Source of the DNA: Dendrocalamus latiflorus | Taxonomy: Eukaryota; Streptophyta; Magnoliopsida; Poales; Poaceae | Length of the DNA stretch: 64,000 nt | Direction of reading: 5' to 3' | NCBI GenBank assembly: GCA_017311315.1 | Contig: CM029663.1 | Coordinates: 22,863,412-22,927,411, forward strand | Part shown: one piece after another, positions 47,091 through 58,790 of the stretch | How the letters are laid out: every line of letters starts with the position of its first letter | How positions within the stretch are numbered: position 1 is the stretch's first letter | Program-made: the position numbers and the translations under genes | Notes under the pieces: generated by a model | Told to the model about the DNA's origin: nothing | What the model saw: only the letters and a program-made list of their open reading frames with translations | Databases searched by the model: none

Positions 47091-47199
47091 GTACGCCACT
47101 TCAAGGAGGGTCTTATCAATGGGTGGCGGTTGAAACGCCTCCTTTGCGCAGACAGCCCGACAGATCTAAAAAGGTGTAATTTCTAAAATACAAGTTCAA

Positions 47200-48052
47200 A
47201 TACTATAAGACTGTGCACATACTTTGGCTAAGGTCTTAGAAACCTATTCCATCTATAGATCATAGAAAACCATGTCAAAGTTTAGACTCTTTTTAAGCAA
47301 GTATGCACCAAAACTAAGCAAAATATGAAAATAGTGAATATGACTTTCTCGTAGGCAGAGGATGGCTAAGATGACTCTAAATGTATTTTCATATATAACA
47401 GCAAACAAGAACACAAAAAAATCAAGCTAAAAACCCTTAGATCACAAAATCACTTGCCATCAAGCAAAATCATGTTTCTTTATGAACTTACCATCAAAGT
47501 GCCTAGATAGGTGAAGATTGATTTTCAATGGATATCTTTATCTCTTATGCATTCTTCGCACATCATGATCAAGAAGAGAAGAGGAAAAACCAACCAAGTC
47601 AATAGCAAATCAATCAACATAAGAAAAATTCATGGAGATGAACAAAGATTTATATATTACTACATAAAGATGAAGGTTTCAGAGCCACTCCACGTAGAGG
47701 GCAAGAGAGCAGACAACATCACTTAACTTCTCTTAAAATCTAACCCTAACACATGTGAACACTTGGTCTTAAGAGACGATAGTTGGATGGGATAACTACA
47801 AGTCTCAATCTCAAGCCGTTAAATAGATGGGCTACCTAGCCACATCTAACCCTTAGTAGATAATATTCACTTAGCACATTGGGGGAACCCAATACCCACA
47901 CACAGGTTTTAACTCACACACTACATTTATGCACGCTTTTCAAAGCGCATAAGTCCGAATCCGTTAAGTCCTTAGCCTTGATTCAACTTGATCTTCTTAG
48001 CTTTTTCTTAACCTAAACCGCTCACTTAAGCATTGTGGTTTTGTATCAAGAG
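47200..48052. repeat. Non-coding LTR-like repeat, copy A, left part
   Basis: Phrases such as ATCAAAGTGCCTAGAT and a TCTTATGCATTCTT-like segment recur in the same order in copy B (52740-54030), and copy A resumes at 49185-49294 and 51422-52060 after two insertions. It carries no coding domain. The orientation is probably minus. It resembles the non-coding LTRs of large Ty3 elements, but termini were not found. Confidence 0.6.
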
Positions 48053-49184
48053 TGTTAGACCATGTGGCTAGGTTTAGAATTTTTATGATGATGAATAATT
48101 GACAACATTACTTAATATTGTTATTCGAGATATGTGCGTGTGTGCGTGGACTAATATCGGTCAAGTTGGTGAGAATGTGTGCTGGGAAAAATATTCTTTG
48201 GTCTTTGCATGTGCAGGTTGGGCGTGGAGACGGTCATGGTCGGTGACGAGGAAGACCGGGACTAGGAGGGGAAAATCTGAGGTCCAGGCGGTCGAGGATG
48301 TCACGAGGTGGTCGGGCTCACGCTGGAGCACGTGGAGATCAAAGGTGGATGATGCGTGGAGAAGATACAGGAGGTGCGGTCCTGGAGGCTTCGACACGCG
48401 ATGAGTTGAAAAGTCGGAAGTGTGAAAACCCGTGTTAGGAAGGGTTTCGGGTCCCTTGAATAATAGTGGGCTAAAAGCCTAGTTGAGATAATAGGTCTAG
48501 ACCCAGTTGAACGAGTTGTTTTAGGGTTATTTAGAGTCATGTGCGGTGGCAGTATTAGTATAGGATACAATGCCGTTTCGGAGGAGGATCTGCGGTTGAT
48601 GTCGTTTAGAAGAGGATCTGCGGCTGAAGACTATAAAAAGGACGGCAGGCGCGGCTGAACGGTAGGGAGTTACAGAAAATAGAATATCGGGTGTTGGCCG
48701 TGATTGAGCGAAAAGAAAGGAATAAAAAGTGAGCGGCGGCTTTTGGACCGAACGTGTGGTTTTGTTTGGGAGAAAAAGATTGCTGCGGCGAGATTGATCT
48801 TTTCATCTGAAGCCACATCGGCGTCGTCTCGTTCTTCGTTTCATGGACTAAAAGCAAAGAAACAGCAGCATCTCTCTTTTGATTGATGTACCGTAACATC
48901 AAAAGCAACCCATGCTGAAGAGAGAGAGAGATAGTTTCACTTTTGCATGTGCTATTCATCACGCATCAGAACACATGCATGAGAGAGAATCAAGTTAGCA
49001 TTTGCAAGTGATACACACTCGAACACATACATACGTACGTGAGTTTTCTTTTTCGTTTCTTTTTGTGTGTTCTTTCTATAATTGCAGGTAAAATATATAT
49101 ATATAAAAAGTAAATCTTCAGAAAAGCTTTCGCTATGCACTGCAATCATTCACCCCCCCTCTGATTGCCGTCTTCGATCCTACA
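48053..49184 (+). mobile_element. Solo LTR (1.1 kb) nested in repeat copy A
   Basis: It begins TGTTAGACCATGTGGC and ends CTTCGATCCTACA. AAGAG flanks both sides (48048-48052 and 49185-49189), a perfect 5 bp target duplication, and the sequence outside joins to match copy B near 53600. A TATA box (CTATAAAAAG) is at 48631-48640, and the CACCCCCCCTCTGATTGCC phrase near the end is typical of grass LTR ends. No internal domains. Confidence 0.9.
48631..48640 (+). promoter_or_regulatory. TATA box of the 1.1 kb solo LTR
   Basis: CTATAAAAAG, about 580 bases into the LTR. Promoter role is inferred from position. Confidence 0.5.
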
Positions 49185-49294
49185 AAGAGTTCTCAGTATT
49201 TTGGTCAAACTACCAAAATACACTTTTGACCTGATCATCTCCTTCCATTGTAAGGAATCACCATGCTTGCCTTGTATAGGTGCACCATTAGCTT

Positions 49295-49689
49295 TGTTGG
49301 CAAAATAATCAAGACTTTGTCAGTCCGACCGAGTCCTGCGCAGGGGGCGCCTGAAGATGCAGCGGTTGCTGAAGAAGCGCTCGGCCAGATCAGGAATTTG
49401 TCAAGATTTGCATGTCCGGATTACAGGGATCACCACAGAGTCTCAGGAGAGTTGTTAGTTAGATGCTTGGAACATTTAAATTCCCGTGTAATTTGTCGGT
49501 TGAGTTGACGGAAGTTCAGTTTCTAAATAACATTTTGTATTGCTGGTTTACTGTTCACGGTAATGAGAATAGTTAGCATCTGAATGTTTCCTATTGCTGT
49601 ATTTCCCGTCCAGAGGCTTGTTGCTTCATTTCCACTTGAGCGACACACTTGATCGGAGAGTTTGAGTGTTCATTGGGTATTTTCCATCA
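49295..49689 (+). repeat. 5' LTR of the gag-only element
   Basis: 395 bp, TG to CA, followed after two bases by an initiator-Met tRNA primer site. It is nearly identical to 51020-51421. Confidence 0.92.
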
Positions 49690-49691
49690 AT

Positions 49692-49703
49692 TGGTATCAG
49701 AGC
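49692..49703 (+). other. Primer binding site of the gag-only element
   Basis: TGGTATCAGAGC, exact match to the usual initiator-Met tRNA site. Confidence 0.9.
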
Positions 49704-49727
49704 CGAGGTTGAGTTCTTGAGCGGTGT

Positions 49728-50588
49728 ATGCCCAAGTACTTGCGGCTTGAAAAGATGTCGATCGTTGAGGCGGCGTCGGCGGCAAGCAAGGAGGGAGGGA
49801 TGTCTCTCCAGTACCCGGTGCTGAACAAGACGAACTACACAGCTTGGGCAACGAGGATGAAATTTCTCATGAAGGCGCAAGGTGTGTGGGAAGCAATTGA
49901 GCCCACGAGGAATGCTGCTGTTGATGAGAAGAAAGAAGAAAAGGCCATGGCTATCATCTCCCAGGCGTTGAGCGATGTAACGCTCATGCAAGTTGCGGCC
50001 AAGAACACTGCCTTGGAGGTGTGGACAGCTCTCCGCACCATGCATATGGGGGCTGATCGAGTCAAGGAAGCGAAGATCCAGACGCTGCGCTGGGAGTTTG
50101 AAAATCTCAGCATGGGCGATGCAGAATCGGTGGACGATTTTGCGACGAAGGTAACCTTGCTTGTTGGCCAGATGCAGGCACTTGGAGAGAAGATAGAAGA
50201 GAAGAATGTCGTCAAGAGGTTTTTGCGAGCCGTCTCCGACAAGTTCATCCATATTGTGACGACGATCGAGTATTTTGGCGACGTCAACAACATAGCTCTT
50301 GAGGAGGTCGTTGGCTCCCTCAAGGCGTATGAGGAGCGCACCCAACACCGTCATCGCAGCAACGGGGATGAAGAGCATCTCCTTCTCACGAAAGCCCAGT
50401 GGGAAGCTCGATCATCAAGACAAGGCGGTGGTCGCGATTCCAAGACGAAGCGCGACAAGAGCCACATCAAGTGTTTCAACTGCAGTGACTATGGGCACTA
50501 TGCATCAGAGTGCCGCAAACCAAAGCGTGACCGTGGGGATCAGGTGAACCTCATGTGTGCACAGGAAGATGAACCGACTTTACTTTAG
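49728..50588 (+). CDS. Copia-type Gag protein (UBN2 domain plus CCHC knuckle)
   Basis: 286 residues, uninterrupted. A second ATG at 49755 (MSIVEAASAASK) may be the true start. The UBN2/gag domain runs from about residue 28 (QYPVLNKTNYTAWATRMKFL) to about 215 (EVVGSLKAYEER). A basic linker leads to one CCHC knuckle, CFNCSDYGHYASEC, near residues 246-259. The stop follows DEPTLL, where full-length relatives continue into protease. The motif order parallels copia-2 Gag (YPMLTKTNYPEW, AIEP), so the two are related. In the family Gag builds the virus-like particle that packages the RNA. The intact frame suggests recent or ongoing constraint; pol would have to come from another element. Confidence 0.92.
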   Translation: MPKYLRLEKMSIVEAASAASKEGGMSLQYPVLNKTNYTAWATRMKFLMKAQGVWEAIEPTRNAAVDEKKEEKAMAIISQALSDVTLMQVAAKNTALEVWTALRTMHMGADRVKEAKIQTLRWEFENLSMGDAESVDDFATKVTLLVGQMQALGEKIEEKNVVKRFLRAVSDKFIHIVTTIEYFGDVNNIALEEVVGSLKAYEERTQHRHRSNGDEEHLLLTKAQWEARSSRQGGGRDSKTKRDKSHIKCFNCSDYGHYASECRKPKRDRGDQVNLMCAQEDEPTLL

Positions 50589-50812
50589 TTGAGTCTAGAC
50601 TTAGTTTCTGCTTTAGTATATTTGCATGTGTGTATGGTGCAACAGGTGGTGTGCCTGAGATTGTACCAAGTAGTATCAGGTGAACCTCATGTGTGCACAG
50701 GAAGATGAACCGACTTTACTTTAGTTGAGTCTAGACTTAGTTTCTGCTTTAGTATATTTGCATGTGTGTATGGTGCAACAGGTGGTGTGCCTGAGATTGT
50801 ACCAAGTAGTAT
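50541..50812. repeat. 136 bp tandem duplication spanning the gag stop
   Basis: The unit begins CAGGTGAACCTCATGTGTGC at 50541 and again at 50677, and the two copies look identical. The first contains the last codons and stop of gag; the second repeats them outside the frame. Confidence 0.95.
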
Positions 50813-51019
50813 CGCACGGAGTTATTCTAGGTGCAGGAGAACCGGAGAGTCCGGAGTAGCGGGGAGCCACTTGAACCTGCGGATTGATTCTAGATAACAG
50901 GTGCAGAAAATAATTACTGATGGCAAGTAGCCAGGATGGCCGGGTCATCAGTCGTGAGTTTTATGTAATTGGAGTAAAAAAAATTTTGGCATAAGCAAAG
51001 TCTTGATTAGGGGGGAGTT

Positions 51020-51421
51020 TGTTGGCAAAATAATCAAGACTTTGTCAGTCCGACCGAGTCCTCAGTCCTGCGCAGGGGGTGCCTGAAGATGCAGCGGTTG
51101 CTGAAGAAGCGCTCGGCCAGATCAGGAATTTGTCAAGATTTGCATGTCCGGATTACAGGGATCACCACAGAGTCTCAGGAGAGTAGTTAGTTAGATGCTT
51201 GGAACATTTAAATTCCCGTGTAATTTGTCGGTTGAGTTGACGGAAGTTCAGTTTCTGAATAACATTTTGTGTTGCTGGTTTACTGTTCACGGTAATGAGA
51301 ATAGTTAGCATCTGAATGTTTCCTATTGCTGTATTTCCCGTCCAGAGGCTTGTTGCTTCATTTCCACCTGAGCGACACACTTGATCGGAGAGTTTGAGTG
51401 TTCATTGGGTATTTTCCATCA
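51020..51421 (+). repeat. 3' LTR of the gag-only element
   Basis: 402 bp; differs from the 5' LTR by a 7 bp insertion (near 51060) and about five substitutions. Confidence 0.92.
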
Positions 51422-52740
51422 ATGTATTGACAAGTCTCTCCCATTCCGATTTCACTGAACTACGTCTTACTTGGACAGATCAGGCCATAAGGTGTAACCC
51501 GCCGTTTGAACTTTCCTTCAATATTTCCCACTATTCTCGTACCATGCTTGAGCTTAGTCATCTCACCCGGCATCCTCGATCGTTTTGGGTCTTGACTCCT
51601 CCATGAGCGTAGCCCCAATCCTCGCCTTTACTATGGTTGATTCCAAGAGACCCTACACGCCTAAAGACAAAGAAATTATTTCTGGGTACAATTTTTTTCA
51701 CAACTTAACCCACATTAGTAATAATGTCTCATGCAACATAAATCCACTGATAAGTCACTCAAACTCTTCCCGTGGCTCAAAACCCTCAAATCAAAAACCT
51801 AGCCGAAGCAACCCTGTCCAGCCAGTCTAACTGCACCCTTATAGCGGTCAGACTGCAAACACCAAGTGGTTTGAACCATGAATCAATACCGGTCAAACCG
51901 GTGGTGAATTCTGGTCCAACCGCCCCCTTGAGCCGATTTTGATCGGCTAGCCTGAAGACTTTCAGAAATCTTCGACAAAAGTGCAATTCAAATTTTTGAC
52001 CTTCCAAAATTGCAATAGTTCATCATTACATAATTTTGAACCCTCTCACATGGTTTTTTAGATACGTTGTCCATGGAGGTGAGGGTCACAGAGTCCTCAC
52101 AGTATTGAGAGACGGCAGGGTTCGGGGGTTTGCCTATCTAGTCAGCGATGCGACCGAGCTTCTCGAAGCGGGAGAAGGGGGCAAAGGGAGTGGAGGCTGA
52201 GGCGGAAGAGCCCCTACCAAGGGAAGGTAGCGCGGTAATAGCATCAGGTGGGCCCCAACCGTTGGGGTTGTGGGGTATGACGCTCAAGTCGAAGCCCGTC
52301 GTTGTGCTGCAACGGCGGAGGATGTGTGGCTGACCGGTGAGTGGGGTGGCTTAGGGTTTGGTTGGATCGGGGGGTTGTGCGGGAGGTGGGAGGCGCCACT
52401 GCAAGTGTTTAAGAAAGTGAATGATGCTGGTAGTGAAAGACTGAATATGGCAACGGAGGAGGTGAATGATGCTGATTAAAATTTTCCTCAAGTATTCAGG
52501 ATTATATACTCAAACACCTACAGAGGTGTAGAACATAGAATTCTCAACTAAAAACCCAAATCTACTAGCTCGAGTTAACAAAACTTAGAACCTACCACTT
52601 CCCGGCGGTCTGATCAGCCTCTAAACGACGGTCTGATCGTTCGGGCGGTCTAACTACTAGTATAAGGGCAGTTTGACCACTGCTATAGTAAAATCAAGCA
52701 AATGAATAGTGTCTTCAACGCTATTTTAAATCCAAAACTT
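51422..52740. repeat. Repeat copy A, right part, and adjoining non-coding repeat sequence
   Basis: 51422 to about 51750 matches copy B near 53710-54000 (CTCCATGAGCGTAGCCCC versus CTCCATGAGCCTAACCCC). From about 51840 phrases such as GGTCAAACCGGTGG occur. 52080-52470 is a GC-richer part with a short plus-strand frame lacking domains. It is probably all retrotransposon-derived. Confidence 0.5.
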
Positions 52741-54260
52741 GATGGAACTTTTGATCCATATATCCAATGACATGAAATTTAGCAGAGATCTTCTCTAGGT
52801 TATCAAGAACCTATTTCAATAAATGATCATGAAAATTATAACAAAAGTTGAGACTTTTTTCAGTTTGAAGGAAAGGTGCACCTAAACTGAGCCAAAACCA
52901 AAATCAGTGAATACAACTTGCTTGTGGGATGATGATGACCAACAAGGGTCTAGATGTGTTCCCAAAAACCCTCAGATCGAGAGATGGATCAAAGAGGCCA
53001 AAGTTAAGCAAAACTAAGTTTCTCATGAATCTTGCTATCAAAGTGCCTAGATGGGTAAAGATGTATTCGTAAGAATTATCTCTATCTCTTACACGTTCTT
53101 AGCATAGCAAGATCACAATAAGAAAAGAAGAGAGATTAAAACCAACCAAAAGTTAAGTACATCAATCAAAAACAAGAGGAACTCAAGAGTTGTACAAAAA
53201 TTGATGTATTGCTTACTTGAGAAGATAAGTTTTACATCTACTCCACCTTAGAGAACAAAGAGCACCTAAGGTTCTCACTCTCAAACCCTAACCCTAAACC
53301 TAGAAAAGAGAGCATAAAAGATGGGTTGGATGGTTAACCACATATCTCCATCCCAGCCCCGTTTGTAGGTGGGCAACCAGCCACCTATTTTCCTTAGTGG
53401 ATTCTATCCACTATTACAATAGGGAAACCTGTTAACGTCACACATACGGGTTTTACTCACATAAGTTCATTTACATATACTTTTCAAAATGCATAAATTT
53501 ATATCTACTAAATTCTTATCCTTAATCAAATCAACTCCACCTTGACTTAAACCACTCTCCAACGCATCGCCCATACGTCGCGGTTTTGATCCAGATGGTT
53601 TCTGGTATTTTGGTCAAACTACCAAAATACCCTTTCTTGACTCGGTCATCACCAACCACTGCAAGTAATCGCCATGCTTGCTATATGTAGGTGCACCACT
53701 AGCTTGCCACATGTCACCAAATCTCTCCCATCCAGATTCCACCGAACCACGGCTCACTTGGCTCGTCCAAGCCACATGGTGTTATCCTGCTATTTGAATT
53801 TGTCTTCAACATTTCCCGCCTTTCTCGTGACATACTTGAGATCACTATCTCATCCGACATCCTTGATCATTCTGGGTCTCAGCTCCTCCATGAGCCTAAC
53901 CCCGATCCTCGCCGTTGACTATGATTGACTCCAAACGATCATGCACATCTAAAAACAAAGAAATCATTTCTTATCATAAGTTCTTCACAACTTAAGCAAA
54001 GTTAGTCAAAACATGCATCATACAATCTTAATGTAATGACCCAGGTCATCTCAAACCAATCCATGACCCAAATCACAAAACTCTATTTTTTAGGAAGATC
54101 GGTAGTACCACACCTACAATGCTACCGCTCCCTAAAGTGGTACTATCACATCCTGCAAACCCGAACTGGACCTCTCTGGAAAAAATATTCCTCTGAACAG
54201 TCGGAGCTACCGCCTTGCGGTACTACCGCGTTCACAACTGCGGTACTACCGGTTTTTCTG
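52740..54260. repeat. Non-coding LTR-like repeat, copy B
   Basis: It runs parallel to copy A without the two insertions (AAGTGCCTAGATGGG, TGGTCAAACTACCAAAATAC, AGGTGCACCACTAGCTTGCC). Its right end has CGGTACTACCG phrases shared with the solo LTR at 28509-30202. Termini not found. Confidence 0.55.
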
Positions 54261-54264
54261 GAAC

Positions 54265-55069
54265 TTCTAGAAATTAATCCAAATCAAATGCACTAGAAAT
54301 TAATCCAAATCAAATACACTCTTTACAAAACCATTTAACCACTCTACAAATCTTATAATAGTTCATCATAATTTTATTCTAGATCTTCTCACATAGCCCT
54401 TTAGGGAGCCTAGGAGATGTATGGTGAAGCAACGCTAACATGAAAGAATGGTCAGAAAAAATTCAAAAAAAGAAAAAAAAACAGGTGACCATATGGGTTC
54501 AACGGAAACATCGTGATGCTTTTTTGGAACGCATGTAAAATTCTACAGAAAACAGTGTAATTTCCGTATAATTTGAAAAAAGTTCAGATGTTTCCAACGG
54601 GGCTGGTATATGCGGAATTTGAAACTGAATCTGCATGAGACGATGAGAGAAGCTCGTGTATAGAAACTTAGCATAGCAGAGGACTGCATAATGCGAACTA
54701 TATGGCAAAATGTAGGCTTGCTGTCACAGGCTCAAAGCTGCTCTTATGTGAAGCTTTTCTCATTCTCGATTATCATACTAAATTTCCATTCAAAGGGAGT
54801 GAAATCTGAAGTTTCATTTGTTCGCTCAGATGCCCAGTACAAACAACATCTCAATCATCAAATGTTCATTCCTCCTAAGCTGTTTCAGGTATCAGAAAGA
54901 CTGAACAGCTGAATGTGGTAGACACTAGATATACCACGTCTCACAAGCAGCTAAAACTGCAGAGCTCAAACTCACTACAGGCATCAGCGCTAGTTATTAC
55001 CAAGGCAACAGCATGAGGCCAGCGAAATGGCGTTTTTCCCTATAAAAGGCATGGAGCTACTCATTATAC
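54265..55069. other. 3' flank and probable 3' UTR of the endosulfine gene
   Basis: It lies downstream of the endosulfine stop codon on the minus strand. No other gene is seen, and I could not place a poly(A) signal with confidence. Confidence 0.4.
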
Positions 55070-56207
55070 TTATTCCTTGTTCTTGTCTTCAATGGGATCA
55101 CCGTTCTGGCTCAAATCCTCAGCAGGCAAATTCACACTCTCTACAAGGCAAAAACAATGTTCCGTGACAATAATGAAATACGAATACAAGGAATTAACTC
55201 TTGACTGATTAGATTGTACAGATAAAAAGTACCATCATTGTCTGCAGATGCGTAAGGAGATCGTCGAGCACGTGCATGTTGTTGAGTAGGCTGAAAGTGG
55301 ATTGGGAAACACTGAAGTGAAGAAATGAATCTGGCGTAGCATAGCAATGCAAGTCGACTTCACAGTTACTGTTGAGTGACCAGATATGCTCTCATGCTTT
55401 TACAAGTAAAAAGTATGGGAGAGCATATTGGACGCAGCATGCCTACCTCCTCCATCTACTTTGCAAAGATTTCTATGCTAAAAGTGAATGATTTGGATTT
55501 CACTTATTTTACATGGATCACAAATCTTTCAACCATACATCCTGTAATTAAAACAAAATACTGACAGTACAAACTAATTTTTTGCATCTGATGAGCGATA
55601 ATATTGGTACCTGAAGTTTTGGTCGAAGTGCTTCAAGAGGCCCTTTAGGCTTGCTGGGGTTTCCACCTTGCTGTGGAAAAAAACAGAGAAGATTGTTAGA
55701 ATCGTGTTTCTTCTTTGACAGTTCTTGAACAGTTAGATATTCAAGTATTACCTTTCCTAAAGCCCAATCAGCAGAATCAAAGTAAGCACGTTCATGGTCC
55801 TGATAAGATATTTCCGTTTAAGATTGTATCAGTCGAGTCATAAATAATTTAACAGAGAAAAAACAAAGATATTTTAAGGCAACGGTACTGACCTTAGATA
55901 TAAGTGGTGCCTTTTTGGGCAATATTCCTCCATATTTCTTCTTTATTGCTGCCTCCTGCAAATACCCATACAATACAAGTATCACTAAGCTAATTAATAG
56001 GTAGCCACAAAATTTTATGGAACAAAGGTCACATGAATATATAGACACACTAAAAAAAATGGTGATAGGAAAGGACAGTACTTCCTCTTGTGGCGAGGGC
56101 ATCCCACCCCCTTCATTCTGGTCTTGAGTTTCTTCTACCTTTTCATCAGAAACATCTCCTTCAAGCCTCACGTGACCAGTTGCATCATCAGATGGCATTC
56201 CAGACAT
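55070..56207 (-). CDS. Endosulfine (ENSA/ARPP-19) family protein, six coding exons
   Basis: Exons in transcript order are 56207-56082, 55955-55893, 55799-55752, 55670-55611, 55290-55233 and 55140-55070. All introns are GT-AG, phases fit, and they give 141 residues plus a stop. The start MSGMPSDDATGHV leads an acidic N terminus. The endosulfine core is AAIKKKYGGILPKKAPLISK, then HERAYFDSADWALGK, then NPSKPKGPLEALRPKLQ. The C terminus has an arginine-rich RARRSPYASADND and an acidic tail. In animals and yeast the serine of FDSADW is phosphorylated by Greatwall kinase and the protein then inhibits PP2A-B55 to control cell-cycle entry; the motif is perfectly kept here, so a similar phosphatase-inhibitor role is inferred. 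No damage is seen. This is the best-supported active host gene in the window. Confidence 0.93.
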
Positions 56208-57085
56208 AGTGAACTTAAGCTGCCAGAGAAGAGTTCAATTTCACAATTTATAGTTCACACTCATGGTGGAAAGTGAAATTGTTTAAGATGTATACAGTAG
56301 CTAACATGTACACAAAAAGAAGAGAATAATTTTAGATTTTCAATGGAAGGTGATCATATTTTCTCAAAACAAGAACAGAATACAAAGCAGATGTTTCTTT
56401 TCCCTTCCTTAATGCCATAGTGGAAGCGCATCAACATACAATAAATAAGGGGGCAATAACAACTCTTATTTTTAGGGGAAAGGGATATATTCAGTATAAG
56501 TACTTCTTGACCAAAAATTCAAATGTCAGCTTACTGTTTGTTGCGACTCGATTTGGTACCCACTCAATCAGAGCCACAGAGAAATAAGGGGCTGTATAAA
56601 TGTAAATGGCAAGGTTGGTATTCTTGAACAACCCAAGTAGAATTTAAATAAATATGGATTTTCCATGAACAAAAAATTTGTTCCCAGGAGAACTGACCGT
56701 TACCATTCTTGAACAACTCAAGTAGAGTTTAAATCAATATGGATTTTCCATGAACCAAAATTTTGTTCCAGGAGAACTAACCAAAGGTCAGTTGGTTAGG
56801 TACGTTGGTTGTGCCCTCGCCCACCAATGTTTGAGCCCCAGCTCGGCACTGGTGCTCACCTTCTTCTAACTTTGAATGCCAGAGCTCCTGGCCTATTTTT
56901 TTTTTAAAAAAAAAACTGTTCCCAGAATACATTCCAAATTTCCACACGCAAATTGCCTTCAATACAAGATTCATAAAACACCAATTTTCTAGCAAAGCAC
57001 CATATAGCATTATTTTGTAAATGAGGATTAATGACATAAACATGCTTGGTATTGATTGTAGTTAGGGGTGGCAACGGGGCCGGAG

Positions 57086-57559
57086 TGTTATGGCCTATGA
57101 TCCCGACGATGTATGGCAGCAGGCGTGCGGCACTGTAGTATGCGTGAACGTATGCTGGTACTATAGCACGATGCATGGTACTGCATCTTGTCATGAATAG
57201 TACTCACGCTGGGTACTGTAACATGTAGAAATTTGCATAGTTTGATAGCATATCGCGGATTAGGAATATAATAATTAATTTTCTTATTATTTAGGTTTGT
57301 TTCCTTTTAAATTTATTCCATACATTAGAGATAAGTTTCCTATTATTAGGATTATTTTCCTTAATATATAGATTTCTGAAGTGTCAAGTTTAGCCATCCC
57401 TATAAAAAGGACATCATTGTATCGTTGTTATCAAGCAAAAAAATAAACAAAGTTTTTTAGTCTCTCGCTTCTTCAAGGCCTCAGAGCCTTGGCGGCGGCA
57501 TGGCCGGTAGATCAAGGGCAAGTGCCCCTACCCTCGGTCATCGGACCCGTACCACAACA
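57086..57559 (+). mobile_element. Short solo LTR (474 bp), copia-like
   Basis: It begins TGTTATGGCCTATGATCC and ends GTACCACAACA, with CGGAG before and CGGGG after (4 of 5 bases match). A TATA box (TATAAAAAGG) lies at 57401-57410. It sits inside the inverted-repeat element. Confidence 0.72.
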
Positions 57560-57757
57560 CGGGGAAGCCCCAAGGGACTTGCCCTTGCCCCCACTAGGCC
57601 TAACGGGGGTCAACACTCCCCCGTCCCTGCCCCTGTGGGGACTGAAAATATAGGTTAAATATGAATCTTAAAAAATTATAATGTGACTTTATTAATTAAA
57701 TTTTATGTTTTTAGGTTTTTTATCAAAATATACCTTCATACCTTCATAATTTATATC

Positions 57758-57760
<3 letters not shown>

Positions 57761-57825
<65 letters not shown>
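57761..57825. repeat. (AT)n microsatellite
   Basis: About 32 uninterrupted AT units. Confidence 0.98.
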
Positions 57826-57826
<1 letters not shown>

Positions 57827-57839
57827 CTACTAACCAGCG

Positions 57840-58145
57840 CGCAGGTGCAAAATACCCGGGAAAGTTACTAACATTTCTGAATGAAGTTACCATCTATTCT
57901 AAATGAAGTTATTGCTAAATATTCACAGTGCCAGAAAGTTATCATCGGTTCTGCATGAAGTTACTAACAAACGCAAACAATACAGCTGATGATAACTTTC
58001 TTTACAGCCGATGGTAACTTTTCGCACAACCGGTGATAACTTTCTTCACAGCCGATCGTAACTTTTTGCATAACCGGTGATAACTTGCCGGGGCGCAGAA
58101 TAGCGCTACCGTATGTATGTGTGTGTGTATGTATGTACGTACGTA
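57840..58145. repeat. Short-repeat cluster with GTTACTAAC / GATAACTT motifs
   Basis: Degenerate units around AACCGGTGATAACTT, CAGCCGATGGTAACTTTT and inverted GAAGTTACTAAC phrases, with a near-exact ~42 bp tandem pair at about 58000-58085. The left part is roughly the inverse of the right, so it may be a foldback element. Confidence 0.55.
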
Positions 58146-58470
58146 ACAAAAGAATGCATATCCCATATTAAAATTCTATAATATGGAAATAAATATGTAC
58201 TTTTATTTTTACCGGGTCCCCACGAGGCCCCATAGGGGGGAGGTCAACCCCCGCCCCGCCAGTGTAGCAAGGGCCCGTCCCCATTCCCCCGTGGGGGGAG
58301 TTCGCCCTCCATGGGGAATATCCCCACGGGAGAAATTGCCATCCCTAATTACAGTCTCAACTCTCAAGTACCCCAGCCAACTAGATCTAATAAGCTGCTT
58401 GAGTCATTTTGTTGATAGAAAGTTATGAGCAGACAATTACAAACATTAATATTTATCTTTAACAAAGATG

Positions 58471-58790
58471 TTGCAGATAATCTAGATTGTACAAATCTAA
58501 ATGACACTTTAGAAAATGCATTTGTTATCATTTATTGTAGCTATATCTTCCTTAGTCACCATACAGATATCTTGTCCTGTGTTGATAGGAATTTTAATTG
58601 CGCAGATCTAAATGTGCACATGTTACTATTTATTTTAAGTTTTTAACAAATATATTGCAGATAATCTAGATTGTACAAATCTAAATGGTGGTTTAGAAAA
58701 CACATCTGTTAATCATTTGTTGTAGCTATATCTTCATTAGTCACCATACAGCTTTCTTGTCCTGTGTTGGTGGGAATTTCGATTGCACAT
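58471..58790. repeat. 184 bp direct duplication
   Basis: TTGCAGATAATCTAGATTGT starts at 58471 and 58655. The copies share order through GTCACCATACAG and CTTGTCCTGTGTTG, diverged by several bases. Confidence 0.85.

Larger units (their letters stand above)
49295..51421 (+). mobile_element. Gag-only copia-type element (TR-GAG-like), non-autonomous
   Basis: LTRs of 395 bp (49295-49689) and 402 bp (51020-51421), both TGTTGGCAAAATAATC to TTTTCCATCA, differ at about five bases and one 7 bp insertion. The PBS TGGTATCAGAGC is at 49692-49703 and a purine tract at about 51005-51016. The only coding region is a complete gag with a zinc knuckle; no protease, integrase or RT sequence is present in the 1.3 kb interior. 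Elements with this layout have been described as terminal-repeat retrotransposons with a GAG domain. The five bases outside (AGCTT and ATGTA) do not match. Confidence 0.9.
57062..58349. mobile_element. Inverted-repeat element split by a solo LTR and other insertions
   Basis: The left end TTAGGGGTGGCAAC and the right end, read inward, TTAGGGATGGCAAT match at 12 of 14 bases. Internal GC-rich blocks (57560-57655 and 58200-58335) are rich in GGGGA/TCCCC. The middle is interrupted by a solo LTR, a (TA)n tract and a 57830-58145 segment with short repeats. No target duplication was found. Confidence 0.5.
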
